Assembly: GCF_016623615.1 (NCBI RefSeq)
Contig: NZ_JAEHFX010000004.1
Coordinates: 124,001-188,000 of the forward strand
Source of the DNA: Adhaeribacter terrigena
GTDB lineage: Bacteria; Bacteroidota; Bacteroidia; Cytophagales; Hymenobacteraceae
Length of the DNA stretch: 64,000 nt
Direction: 5' to 3'
In this document: positions 23,683-31,224 of the stretch, piece by piece
Position numbering within the stretch: the stretch's first letter is position 1
Layout: every line of letters starts with the position of its first letter
Notes under the pieces: model-generated
What the model saw: the letters and a program-made list of their open reading frames with translations, nothing else
Database searches by the model: none
Told to the model about the DNA's origin: nothing
Position numbers and translations under genes: made by a program

Positions 23683-24744
23683 ATGCGTTTTAAATACAAG
23701 AATCTGTTTTTGGTGTTGGCTTTGAGCTGGCTGAGCAGCTGCATTAAACCTTATGATCTGGAAGTAGAGGAGCAGGAGAAGTTGTTGGTGGTAAACGGCA
23801 TGATAACCGATGAGCCCGGGCCTTATACGGTAAACCTGACCACTACTTTCAAATACGGCAGCTATTTCAGCGATATTTCTCCAAGCGTGCAGCAAGCTAC
23901 CGTAACCATTACAGATGAAACCGGGTTTTCAGTAAAACTGGCAGAGAAATACCCGGGCGTTTACCAAACCGATTCGAGCGCGATACGAGGCCGGGTGGGC
24001 GGTAGATATACGTTGCGGGTTAATTTGCGCGATGGCAAACAATACGTTTCTGAAACCGAAGAATTGCGGTCCGCACCACCTATAGGCCGCTTATATGCGC
24101 GCCTGAAACCGGTTGTGATGGTAAATGAAAGGAATGATCAGGTAACCGTAAATTATGTATCGATCTTGGTAGATACCAAAGATCCTGGCAATGAGCGCAA
24201 TTTTTACCGATGGACCATGAATAATACGTACGAAGTAACTACGCAGCCCGGAAATTTTATGGGGGTAGACCGCAACGGCCGGCCGGTTCCTGCTCCAAAA
24301 GATTGTTGCCACCAGTGTTGGATAAGCGAAAAAAATACGGTCGGCAATGTTCTGAGTGACCTGCAGTTTAACGGAAACGCTTTAATTGCTCGTGAGATCA
24401 CGAATATTCCGTTTAAGCCGCAGTATTTTCAGAACAAGCATTTTGTAGAAGTTCGGCAGCTGGCTATTTCTGAGGGTGCATACAATTTCTGGAAAACCCT
24501 GGATGATCAGATTGCCGGAACCGGCTCAGTGCAGGAACCGGCGCCGGCCAATGCAGTAAGCAATATTAAAAATGAAGCCAATGAGCAGGAGCAGGTTTTA
24601 GGTTATTTCAGTGCGGCAGGTGCAAGCAAGAAATCCTTCTTTATTCAACCCTTCGATTTTGGGGTTTATGCCGGTTCATTTGTTTTTCCTGACGATTGCC
24701 GGTTAATAAACGGAGCCACCACTAAACGCCCAAGTTTCTGGTAA
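23683..24744 (+). CDS. DUF4249 family lipoprotein
   Basis: A 353-residue protein with lipoprotein signal (lipobox LSSC, Cys at about 18). The N-terminus KPYDLEVEEQEKLLVVNGMITDEPGPYTVNL is the hallmark of DUF4249, a Bacteroidota outer-membrane lipoprotein family regularly encoded next to STN-containing TonB receptors. DCCHQCW (about 206-212) is a cysteine-rich patch. It starts 3 bp after the receptor stop. Likely a surface ligand-binding partner of the receptor (inference). Confidence 0.9.
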   Translation: MRFKYKNLFLVLALSWLSSCIKPYDLEVEEQEKLLVVNGMITDEPGPYTVNLTTTFKYGSYFSDISPSVQQATVTITDETGFSVKLAEKYPGVYQTDSSAIRGRVGGRYTLRVNLRDGKQYVSETEELRSAPPIGRLYARLKPVVMVNERNDQVTVNYVSILVDTKDPGNERNFYRWTMNNTYEVTTQPGNFMGVDRNGRPVPAPKDCCHQCWISEKNTVGNVLSDLQFNGNALIAREITNIPFKPQYFQNKHFVEVRQLAISEGAYNFWKTLDDQIAGTGSVQEPAPANAVSNIKNEANEQEQVLGYFSAAGASKKSFFIQPFDFGVYAGSFVFPDDCRLINGATTKRPSFW

Positions 24745-24746
24745 TA

Positions 24747-27167
24747 ATGATGCATAAAAGAATGTTAAGATCCGGAATGGTGCGGGGCATGTTTATAACC
24801 TGTGCCTTTTTATTGAGTGCCCTTTTAGCAAATGCTCAATTAACCGGCAGCGGTAACTGGTCTGATAAACTGGTAAGCGATGTAAAGCAATTTACGCAAA
24901 CCTTTGTTCCGCAGAAAGTGCATTTGCACACCGCCGGCAGTTTTTATGCCCCATCAGATACCGTTTGGTTTAAGGCGTATCTGGTAGATGCAGCCTCTTT
25001 TTTTCCTATAAAAGGTTACGAAGTAATAACAATACGCTTAATTTCTGAAGGTAAAGCGCTCGTATTGACCCAACAGGTTTCCGCCTTCAATGGTCTGGCG
25101 GCCGGGCAACTGGTATTGCCGGATTCACTTTTGCCAGGCAATTATACGCTGGTGGCTTATACGAACTGGATGCGCAATTTCAGTCCGGAGTTCTTTTTTA
25201 GGCAACCCCTTACAATTCTCAAACCGACTGCCGATAAAGGTACTGGTTCAAAAAAACATACGTTGGCGGCTTTGCGTTTTTTTCCGGAAAGCGGAAACCT
25301 GGTCTCCGGTTTAAAAAGCAAAGTAGGTTTTAAAGCGCTTGATTCGCAGGGCTTGGGTTTGCCGGTAGAAGGTCAGATTTTAGATGAAGCCGGTAAAGTG
25401 CTTGTGAACTTCAAAAGTTTGCAGGCCGGCATGGGAAATTTTACGTTTACCCCGGCTGCCGGTAAAAAATATAGCGCTAGGGTCACGTTCGGGAATAAAC
25501 AATCGCAGACTTTTGCCTTGCCGCAGGTTCAGAGCAGTGGTTTGGTTTTAACGGTAGCAGAAAACCCGGATAATTCCTCGCTGATAAGTCTGGCAGTTTC
25601 ACCAGACCGGGCCCGGGAAACCTTTTACGTAGCGGTGCAAAGTCGCGGCTTTATTTTGTTCCTGGAAGAAATGAAGGGCAGAAATGCCGCAAAAAGCCGC
25701 CTGAAAATAGACAAAAACGAAATGCGGGATGGTATTGCACAGGTAACGGTATTTAATGAAGCCGGGACGCCCGAAGCCGAACGTTTGTTTTTTGTAAATA
25801 ATCAGCGCCGCTTCCAGGTGCAGCTTACGCCCGAAAAAGCGGTTTATAACCGCCGCGAACAAGTAAAAGTACACGTAAAAGTAACCGGCGAAAATGGCGA
25901 ACCGCTGCAAACGGAACTTTCCCTGGCGGTTTCGGATCTGAACCAGACCGGTCCCCTTCATTTGCAGCAAAGTATCTTTTCCAGCTTATTGCTGACTTCA
26001 GACTTGGCGGGAAATATCGAAACCCCGGGATCTTATTTTGAAAACAACCAGCCGGAAACCCGCGAAGCGCTCGATAATTTAATGCTGACGCAAGGCTGGC
26101 GGCGTTTTACCTGGAACCAGATCGCCGATGCCGGAAAAACCAGGCCGGCCTTTAAGCGGGAACCGGAAATGGTTTTACACGGCACCGTAGAAAATAATAA
26201 GTACCCGGTTGCGCAGGCTGTAATTTACCTGCTCGATCATAAAACCGGAGAATCGGAAGTGATCGTGACCGACGCGGACGGTAAATTCAGCATGCATTCC
26301 GGAGGAAACAGAGCAACCCAGCAATACGCTTACCAAGTGTGGCAGAATGGCAATTTTTTACGAAACGCAGAAATAAGAACTGCTCCGGAAACCGAAATTG
26401 CCTGGCCCGATCTTTTTGCCGCAAATACGGCAGATACATTGTTGCTGCAACGGAATATGATGCGCAGTCAGATAGAAAAAGCGTATGGTTTAAAGCTGAA
26501 AAAGTCTGAAGCAACAACCGCACCGGTTAAAAATAAAAATTGGCTGGTAACGCCTCCTGATAAAACCTACGCCCTGGAGAAGTATGAAGCCCTGAAAGAT
26601 TTTGAGGAAGTTTTGAAAGAAATTGTGCCCGATGTACGGGTTTTAATCGCTACAGCAGAGCCGGAAACGCGCATGGTAAGTAAAGATAAGCGCGACTTTA
26701 ATCAGCATCCACCCATGTATTTTATAGATGGCCAACCAACCTGGAACGATGAACTGATTCTGCGCCTGAACACTGATCTGATTAAAGAAGTGAGTGTCTA
26801 TAACTCTTCCAGAACTCTGAAGCAATTCGGTTCTATTGGCAGCCAGGGCGTAATTGCTATTCAAACCAAAGCCGGCAATTTCCATTCGCCGGAACTGGAG
26901 GCTAAAAACCGGATCACCGTGCCGGGCGTGATGCCGGCCCGCGAATTTTACGTGCCACCGGTAAATACCCAGGTACGAATGCCCGATCTGCGGCCGGTTC
27001 TGTACTGGAACCCAAGCCTGAGAACCGATGCTGAGGGAAACGCGGTAATCAGTTTTCCATCGTCTGATGCGGCTAGTAATTTCCGGATTTATGCAGAAGG
27101 AATAACAGGTTCTGGAGCAATTGGAAATGGCAGCGTATATTTTAAAAGTATCGTGGCAACTCAGTAA
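24747..27167 (+). CDS. Macroglobulin-like (MG2) secreted protein with plug-like segment
   Basis: An 806-residue exported protein (signal ending near LLANAQ). The N-terminal region QKVHLHTAGSFYAPSDTVWF (about 53-72) matches the MG2 opening of alpha-2-macroglobulin-like proteins and GNYTLVAYTNW continues it. Several Ig/MG-like repeats follow. The region about 650-715 (MYFIDGQPTWNDELI, then GSQGVIAIQTK) resembles a TonB plug loop. The C-terminus (PDLRPVLYWNPSLRTDAEG) resembles the macroglobulin bait-adjacent domain. No thioester motif seen. It starts 2 bp after DUF4249. The stop codon is the first three bases of an AACGSTA element. Confidence 0.85.
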   Translation: MMHKRMLRSGMVRGMFITCAFLLSALLANAQLTGSGNWSDKLVSDVKQFTQTFVPQKVHLHTAGSFYAPSDTVWFKAYLVDAASFFPIKGYEVITIRLISEGKALVLTQQVSAFNGLAAGQLVLPDSLLPGNYTLVAYTNWMRNFSPEFFFRQPLTILKPTADKGTGSKKHTLAALRFFPESGNLVSGLKSKVGFKALDSQGLGLPVEGQILDEAGKVLVNFKSLQAGMGNFTFTPAAGKKYSARVTFGNKQSQTFALPQVQSSGLVLTVAENPDNSSLISLAVSPDRARETFYVAVQSRGFILFLEEMKGRNAAKSRLKIDKNEMRDGIAQVTVFNEAGTPEAERLFFVNNQRRFQVQLTPEKAVYNRREQVKVHVKVTGENGEPLQTELSLAVSDLNQTGPLHLQQSIFSSLLLTSDLAGNIETPGSYFENNQPETREALDNLMLTQGWRRFTWNQIADAGKTRPAFKREPEMVLHGTVENNKYPVAQAVIYLLDHKTGESEVIVTDADGKFSMHSGGNRATQQYAYQVWQNGNFLRNAEIRTAPETEIAWPDLFAANTADTLLLQRNMMRSQIEKAYGLKLKKSEATTAPVKNKNWLVTPPDKTYALEKYEALKDFEEVLKEIVPDVRVLIATAEPETRMVSKDKRDFNQHPPMYFIDGQPTWNDELILRLNTDLIKEVSVYNSSRTLKQFGSIGSQGVIAIQTKAGNFHSPELEAKNRITVPGVMPAREFYVPPVNTQVRMPDLRPVLYWNPSLRTDAEGNAVISFPSSDAASNFRIYAEGITGSGAIGNGSVYFKSIVATQ

Positions 27168-27194
27168 AACGCTAGGCTTTCCGCTTCCAAAACC
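27166..27194 (+). repeat. AACGSTA element, copy 18, overlapping a stop codon
   Basis: AAAACGCTAGGCTTTC, CGCTT, CCAAAACCC. It overlaps the TAA stop (27165-27167) and runs into the terminator stem. Confidence 0.8.
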
Positions 27195-27225
27195 CGGAAA
27201 AGAAAACCGATCCGGGTTTTCTTTT
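27189..27225 (+). terminator. Terminator of the TonB/DUF4249/MG2 operon
   Basis: AAAACCCGG pairs with CCGGGTTTT, followed by CTTTT. 22 nt after the stop, directly after an element. Confidence 0.8.
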
Positions 27226-27231
27226 CCAGCC

Positions 27232-27261
27232 ATTTTTAAAGCCCGAAACCTTACCGTTTTT
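27232..27261 (-). repeat. AACGSTA element, copy 19
   Basis: Plus strand ATTTTTAAAGCCC then GAAACCTTACCGTTTT. Confidence 0.65.
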
Positions 27262-27306
27262 CATTCCAAGCGCCGCGAAATCCTGAACTCTGTAAAATCC
27301 GCGATT

Positions 27307-27336
27307 AAAAACGCTATGCTTTCCGGCGGAAAAACT
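27307..27336 (+). repeat. AACGSTA element, copy 20 (best consensus match)
   Basis: AAAAACGCTATGCTTTC, CGGCG, GAAAAACT. The centre TTTCCGGCGGAAA is a palindrome. Confidence 0.85.
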
Positions 27337-27430
27337 GCTTTCCTTTCTTTTTAGCCGAATTATTTTGCCTCCGGGTTTGTTGCAACCCGAAGCGGAGTTG
27401 CCATGTGCCTGTAAATTGCGGGTTTATGCG

Positions 27431-27438
27431 TACCTTTG
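27431..27438 (+). promoter_or_regulatory. -7 promoter box of rimO
   Basis: TACCTTTG matches TAnnTTTG, 32 nt before the GTG start. No -33 box at standard spacing. Confidence 0.45.
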
Positions 27439-27470
27439 CAGGATTTTCCGGCAGTAAATAAAAGTAAGAA

Positions 27471-28784
27471 GTGAAAGTAAGAAGCTTAAAGAAAGACAAA
27501 TACAACGTAATTACCCTCGGTTGCTCTAAAAACCTGGTAGATTCGGAAGTGTTGATGGGGCAGTTGCGCGGCAACGATTTTGATGTGGCGCACGAATCGG
27601 AGAAAGACGATGCCAACATTATTATTGTGAACACCTGCGGGTTTATCGATAATGCCAAGCAGGAATCGATCGATACTATTCTGCAGTACGCCGATGCCAA
27701 AGAAGCCGGTCAGATCGATAAATTGTACGTAACAGGTTGCCTTTCACAGCGCTACAAAGATTCTCTGGAAATCGAAATTCCGCAGGTAGATGCCTATTTC
27801 GGAACATTGGAATTGCCGCAATTGCTGAAAACCTTAGACGCTGATTACAAACATGAGCTGATTGGCGAACGCCTTTTAACCACGCCAAAACACTACGCTT
27901 ATTTTAAAATTGCTGAAGGCTGTAACCGCCCTTGTTCGTTCTGCGCCATCCCGCTCATGCGCGGAAAGCACGTGGATCGCAGCATTGAAGACCTGGTAAC
28001 GGAAGCGAAAAAGCTGGTAGCAACCGGCACTAAAGAACTCGTTTTAATTGCCCAGGATTTAACGTACTACGGCCTGGAAAAATACGGCGAACGCAAGCTG
28101 GCTGACCTCGTTAGAAATCTTTCGGACGTGCCGGGAGTGGAATGGATCCGGATGCAATACGCTTACCCAAGCCAGTTCCCGATGGAAGTGCTGGATGTGA
28201 TGGCTGAGCGGGAGAACGTTTGCAAATATTTAGACATGCCGCTGCAGCACATTTCCGACAATATGCTCAAAACCATGCGCCGCGGCATTTCCAAAAGAAG
28301 AACCATCGAGCTGGTAGATCAGATCCGTCAGCGCGTGCCGGAAATTGCTTTGCGCACCACCCTTATCGCCGGTCACCCGGGCGAAACGCAGCAGGATTTT
28401 GAAGAACTTTATAAGTTCGTGGAAGAAACAAAATTCGAGCGTCTGGGCATTTTCACCTATTCGCACGAAGACAATACGCACGCTTACACCTTAGAAGACA
28501 ACGTGCCGGCCGAAGTGAAACAACAACGCGCCGACGATATTATGGAGCTGCAGCAGGGCATTTCCATGGATCTGAACGAAGCGAAAGTGGGCCAGACCTA
28601 CAAAGTTTTATTCGACCGCAAGGAAAGCGGCTATTTTGTGGGCCGTACGCAATTCGATTCGCCGGAAGTAGACAACGAAGTGCTGGTGCCGGCCACCGAT
28701 ACATACGTGCGCATCGGCGATTTTGCCAACGTAAAAATTACCGACAATACCGATTTTGACCTTTACGGCGAAGTGGTGAAATAA
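27471..28784 (+). CDS. rimO: Ribosomal protein S12 methylthiotransferase RimO
   Basis: A 437-residue radical-SAM enzyme that adds a methylthio group to Asp88 of ribosomal protein S12. The N-terminal UPF0004 domain holds three cluster cysteines (TLGCSKN near 18, NTCGF near 52, VTGCLSQR near 86). The radical-SAM motif is CNRPCSFC (about 151-158) and a TRAM domain ends the protein (about 370-437). The start is GTG. The presence of LGCSKNLVDSE and no MiaB-type tail favours RimO over MiaB. The stop is 1 nt before an AACGSTA element. Confidence 0.95.
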   Translation: MKVRSLKKDKYNVITLGCSKNLVDSEVLMGQLRGNDFDVAHESEKDDANIIIVNTCGFIDNAKQESIDTILQYADAKEAGQIDKLYVTGCLSQRYKDSLEIEIPQVDAYFGTLELPQLLKTLDADYKHELIGERLLTTPKHYAYFKIAEGCNRPCSFCAIPLMRGKHVDRSIEDLVTEAKKLVATGTKELVLIAQDLTYYGLEKYGERKLADLVRNLSDVPGVEWIRMQYAYPSQFPMEVLDVMAERENVCKYLDMPLQHISDNMLKTMRRGISKRRTIELVDQIRQRVPEIALRTTLIAGHPGETQQDFEELYKFVEETKFERLGIFTYSHEDNTHAYTLEDNVPAEVKQQRADDIMELQQGISMDLNEAKVGQTYKVLFDRKESGYFVGRTQFDSPEVDNEVLVPATDTYVRIGDFANVKITDNTDFDLYGEVVK

Positions 28785-28785
28785 T

Positions 28786-28814
28786 ACTTTTTCTGCCCGA
28801 AAACCTACCGTTTT
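28786..28814 (-). repeat. AACGSTA element, copy 21
   Basis: Plus strand ACTTTTTCTGCCC then GAAAACCTACCGTTTT, between the rimO stop and terminator. Confidence 0.8.
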
Positions 28815-28815
28815 G

Positions 28816-28851
28816 AACCTTGCAGCCAGACACGCGCTGCAAGGTTTTTTT
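28816..28851 (+). terminator. rimO terminator
   Basis: AACCTTGCAGC pairs perfectly with GCTGCAAGGTT, loop of 9 nt, seven T. It follows the element by 1-2 nt. Confidence 0.9.
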
Positions 28852-28966
28852 ATGCCCGAAATTGGCGTTACTTTGTAAGAAGGAATTTCTGAATGCTGGA
28901 ATCAGTGAATGATTGAATAAGACAAACTTCAGGCTTCTGTATATATCCCATTCTTACTTTTTGCGC

Positions 28967-30529
28967 ATGAAAATAACTACGCTTCCATATTCTGCTACCA
29001 ATTCCTTCTCTAAACTCGTTACCGACTACCTGGCTGAAGAATCGCATTTAAAGCCTTTTCTGAACCGTTTTCCAACGCTGGAAAACTTCGGGGAGCAAAT
29101 TAAAGAACGCGCGAATTTCCCCAAAGAGCAACGGCAAATACTGGTAAAGGCGCTGGAAAAACAATATGAAAATGTGGCGAAAAACCCGGCGGTAGAACTG
29201 AATATAGCCTCGTTGCAGCAGGACAAAACGTTTACCGTTACCACCGGCCATCAGCTGAATATTTTTACCGGGCCGCTTTATTTCGTTTACAAAATTGTGA
29301 GCGCCATAAAAACCTGCCGGGAACTGAAAAAAGCGTATCCGGAAAACGAGTTTGTGCCAGTTTACTGGATGGCTACCGAAGACCACGATTTTGCCGAGAT
29401 CAACCATTTTAATTTATTCGGGAAAACATATGAATGGCAAACCGAACAGAGAGGCGCTGTAGGAAGAATGCGTCCGGATGGCCTGGAAAAAGTGCTGGAA
29501 GAATTGCCCGAAAAATTCCCGGTTTTTGAAAAAGCGTATCGCGAAAGCCAAACCCTGGCCGAAGCGACCCGCAAAATTGTAAACGAACTTTTCGGCGAAT
29601 ACGGTTTGGTGGTTTTGGATGGCGATGAACCCGAACTTAAAAAAACACTCATTCCCGTTTTGCTCAACGAGTTTTCCGATAATACTTCCTACCGTTTGGT
29701 AAACCAGACCAACGAAACGCTGGCCGCTTTTTATAAACCGCAGGTTCTGGCGCGGGAAATAAACCTTTTTTACCTCGAAAAGGATCTGCGCGAACGCATT
29801 GTAGAGGAAGGCGATAAATTCAGTGTGCTGAATACCGATCTGGCGTTCAGTAAAGAAGAAATAAAGAAGCTGGCCCAGGTTTATCCCGAAAAGTTCAGCC
29901 CAAACGTGATCCTGCGGCCGCTTTACCAGGAAATGCTGCTGCCGGACCTGGCCTATATTGGCGGCGGTGCAGAAGTGGCTTACTGGCTACAGCTGAAAGC
30001 GGTTTTTGAGCATTACAGCATACCGTTCCCCATTATCATGCTGCGGAATTCGGCTATGTATGTGAACAAAGCCAACGGTGCCCGAATGCAGAAATTAGGA
30101 CTGAAAGCGGATGATCTGTTTGAAGATCTGCAGGCCTTAAAAAAACAGGTGAGCGACAAGCTGGAGTTGCCGGTTATTAGTTTGGAAGCCCAAAAGCACA
30201 GCGTTTCCGAAGCATTTGCCGAAGTTGAAAACCTGGCCAGAACCATTGAGCCCACGTTAGAAAAAGCGGTAGCCGCCGAAGCCCAGAAAGTGCAGAACGT
30301 ATTGCAGATGCTGGAAAAGAAAATTGCCAAAGCCCAGGAAACAAAGCACGAAACGGTTTTTAAACAACTCACAGCGCTTAAAGAAAAACTGTTTCCCGGC
30401 GATGGTTTGCAGGAACGCAGCGATAATTTCCTTTCGTTCCAGGCAAATAACCCTGGTTTTATTACTGATCTGCTGCAGGCTTTTGAGCCGCTCAATAACC
30501 GGTTCGTGATTCTGGAGGAGGAAGTTTAA
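28967..30529 (+). CDS. bshC: Bacillithiol biosynthesis cysteine-adding enzyme BshC
   Basis: 520 residues from the ATG at 28967 (MKITTLPYSATNSFSKLVTDYL). The longer frame starting at 28913 uses TTG and lacks homology-like character. Family marks: TVTTGHQLNIFTGPLYFVYKIVSAI (about 82-106), PVYWMATEDHDFAEIN (about 128-143) and LPDLAYIGGGAEVAYWLQLKAVFEHYSIPFPIIMLRNS. A coiled-coil region (about 385-480) is typical. BshC condenses cysteine with glucosaminyl-malate in bacillithiol synthesis. It overlaps the next gene by 1 bp (TAATG). Confidence 0.95.
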   Translation: MKITTLPYSATNSFSKLVTDYLAEESHLKPFLNRFPTLENFGEQIKERANFPKEQRQILVKALEKQYENVAKNPAVELNIASLQQDKTFTVTTGHQLNIFTGPLYFVYKIVSAIKTCRELKKAYPENEFVPVYWMATEDHDFAEINHFNLFGKTYEWQTEQRGAVGRMRPDGLEKVLEELPEKFPVFEKAYRESQTLAEATRKIVNELFGEYGLVVLDGDEPELKKTLIPVLLNEFSDNTSYRLVNQTNETLAAFYKPQVLAREINLFYLEKDLRERIVEEGDKFSVLNTDLAFSKEEIKKLAQVYPEKFSPNVILRPLYQEMLLPDLAYIGGGAEVAYWLQLKAVFEHYSIPFPIIMLRNSAMYVNKANGARMQKLGLKADDLFEDLQALKKQVSDKLELPVISLEAQKHSVSEAFAEVENLARTIEPTLEKAVAAEAQKVQNVLQMLEKKIAKAQETKHETVFKQLTALKEKLFPGDGLQERSDNFLSFQANNPGFITDLLQAFEPLNNRFVILEEEV

Positions 30530-31116
30530 TGGATAAAAAAGCCCTCCGGAAGCTGATGCTGGCCGAACGCTGCCAGTTTGAGGTAGAGGAAGTAGATAAC
30601 TTAAGCGTTAAGATCTGCGAGCAGTATTTTGCCGGGTTTGCGCCCCAAAAGCAGCCGCAGGTCATTCATGTTTTCCTGCCCATCCGCAAGAACCGCGAGA
30701 TCAATACCTGGCTTATTATTGAAAAACTCTGGCGCGATTTTCCGGATAGCAAAGTGGTGGTGCCCGTTACTAATTTTCAGGCCCAGGAACTGGAGCATTA
30801 CCAGATCCTGCCCGGAACGGAAATTATAGAAAACCACTGGGGAATTCCGGAGCCGGTAAACGCGCAGCGGGTTTCTGAAGCGGAGATCGATACCGTTTTA
30901 ATGCCGCTTTTAGCTTTCGATGCGCATGGTAACCGTATTGGTTACGGCAAAGGCTTCTACGATCAGTTCCTGCAGCATTGCAAACGTTCGGTGCTGAAAA
31001 TCGGCTTATCGCTGCTGCCGCCGGTGCCGCACCAGATTCCGGCCGATGCCTGGGATGTGCCTTTAGATCATTGCCTGACGCCGGAAAAACGCTATGATTT
31101 CGGGCTGAAAAAGTAA
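30529..31116 (+). CDS. 5-formyltetrahydrofolate cyclo-ligase
   Basis: A 195-residue enzyme converting 5-formyl-THF to 5,10-methenyl-THF with ATP. The N-terminal KKALRKLMLAER binding helix and the signature GNRIGYGKGFYDQFL (about 139-153) are present. Translationally coupled to bshC. The last residues EKRYDFGLKK and the stop codon are encoded within an AACGSTA element; the enzyme domain normally ends near CLTPE, so the tail looks like an element-derived extension of about eight residues (inference). Confidence 0.93.
   Translation: MDKKALRKLMLAERCQFEVEEVDNLSVKICEQYFAGFAPQKQPQVIHVFLPIRKNREINTWLIIEKLWRDFPDSKVVVPVTNFQAQELEHYQILPGTEIIENHWGIPEPVNAQRVSEAEIDTVLMPLLAFDAHGNRIGYGKGFYDQFLQHCKRSVLKIGLSLLPPVPHQIPADAWDVPLDHCLTPEKRYDFGLKK
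31085..31114 (+). repeat. AACGSTA element, copy 22, inside the 3' end of a coding sequence
   Basis: AAAAACGCTATGATTTC, GGGCT, GAAAAAGT. It encodes the last residues of the cyclo-ligase and reaches the TAA stop (31114-31116). Confidence 0.85.
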
Positions 31117-31170
31117 GGCCGGCTTCTTCTTGTACCCATAATGCAGTTTGTTTTTTTAAAATTTGAGCAT

Positions 31171-31205
31171 AAAAAAAGCCCCCGAAATGTTTCGGGGGCT
31201 TTTGG
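31171..31205. terminator. Bidirectional terminator between convergent genes
   Basis: AAAAGCCCCCGAAA pairs perfectly with TTTCGGGGGCTTTT around a 2 nt loop (or the tetraloop ATGT). A and T runs flank both sides, serving the cyclo-ligase gene (+) and the T9SS gene (-). Confidence 0.9.
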
Positions 31206-31224
31206 TTTTAACCGGGTAGGTTAA

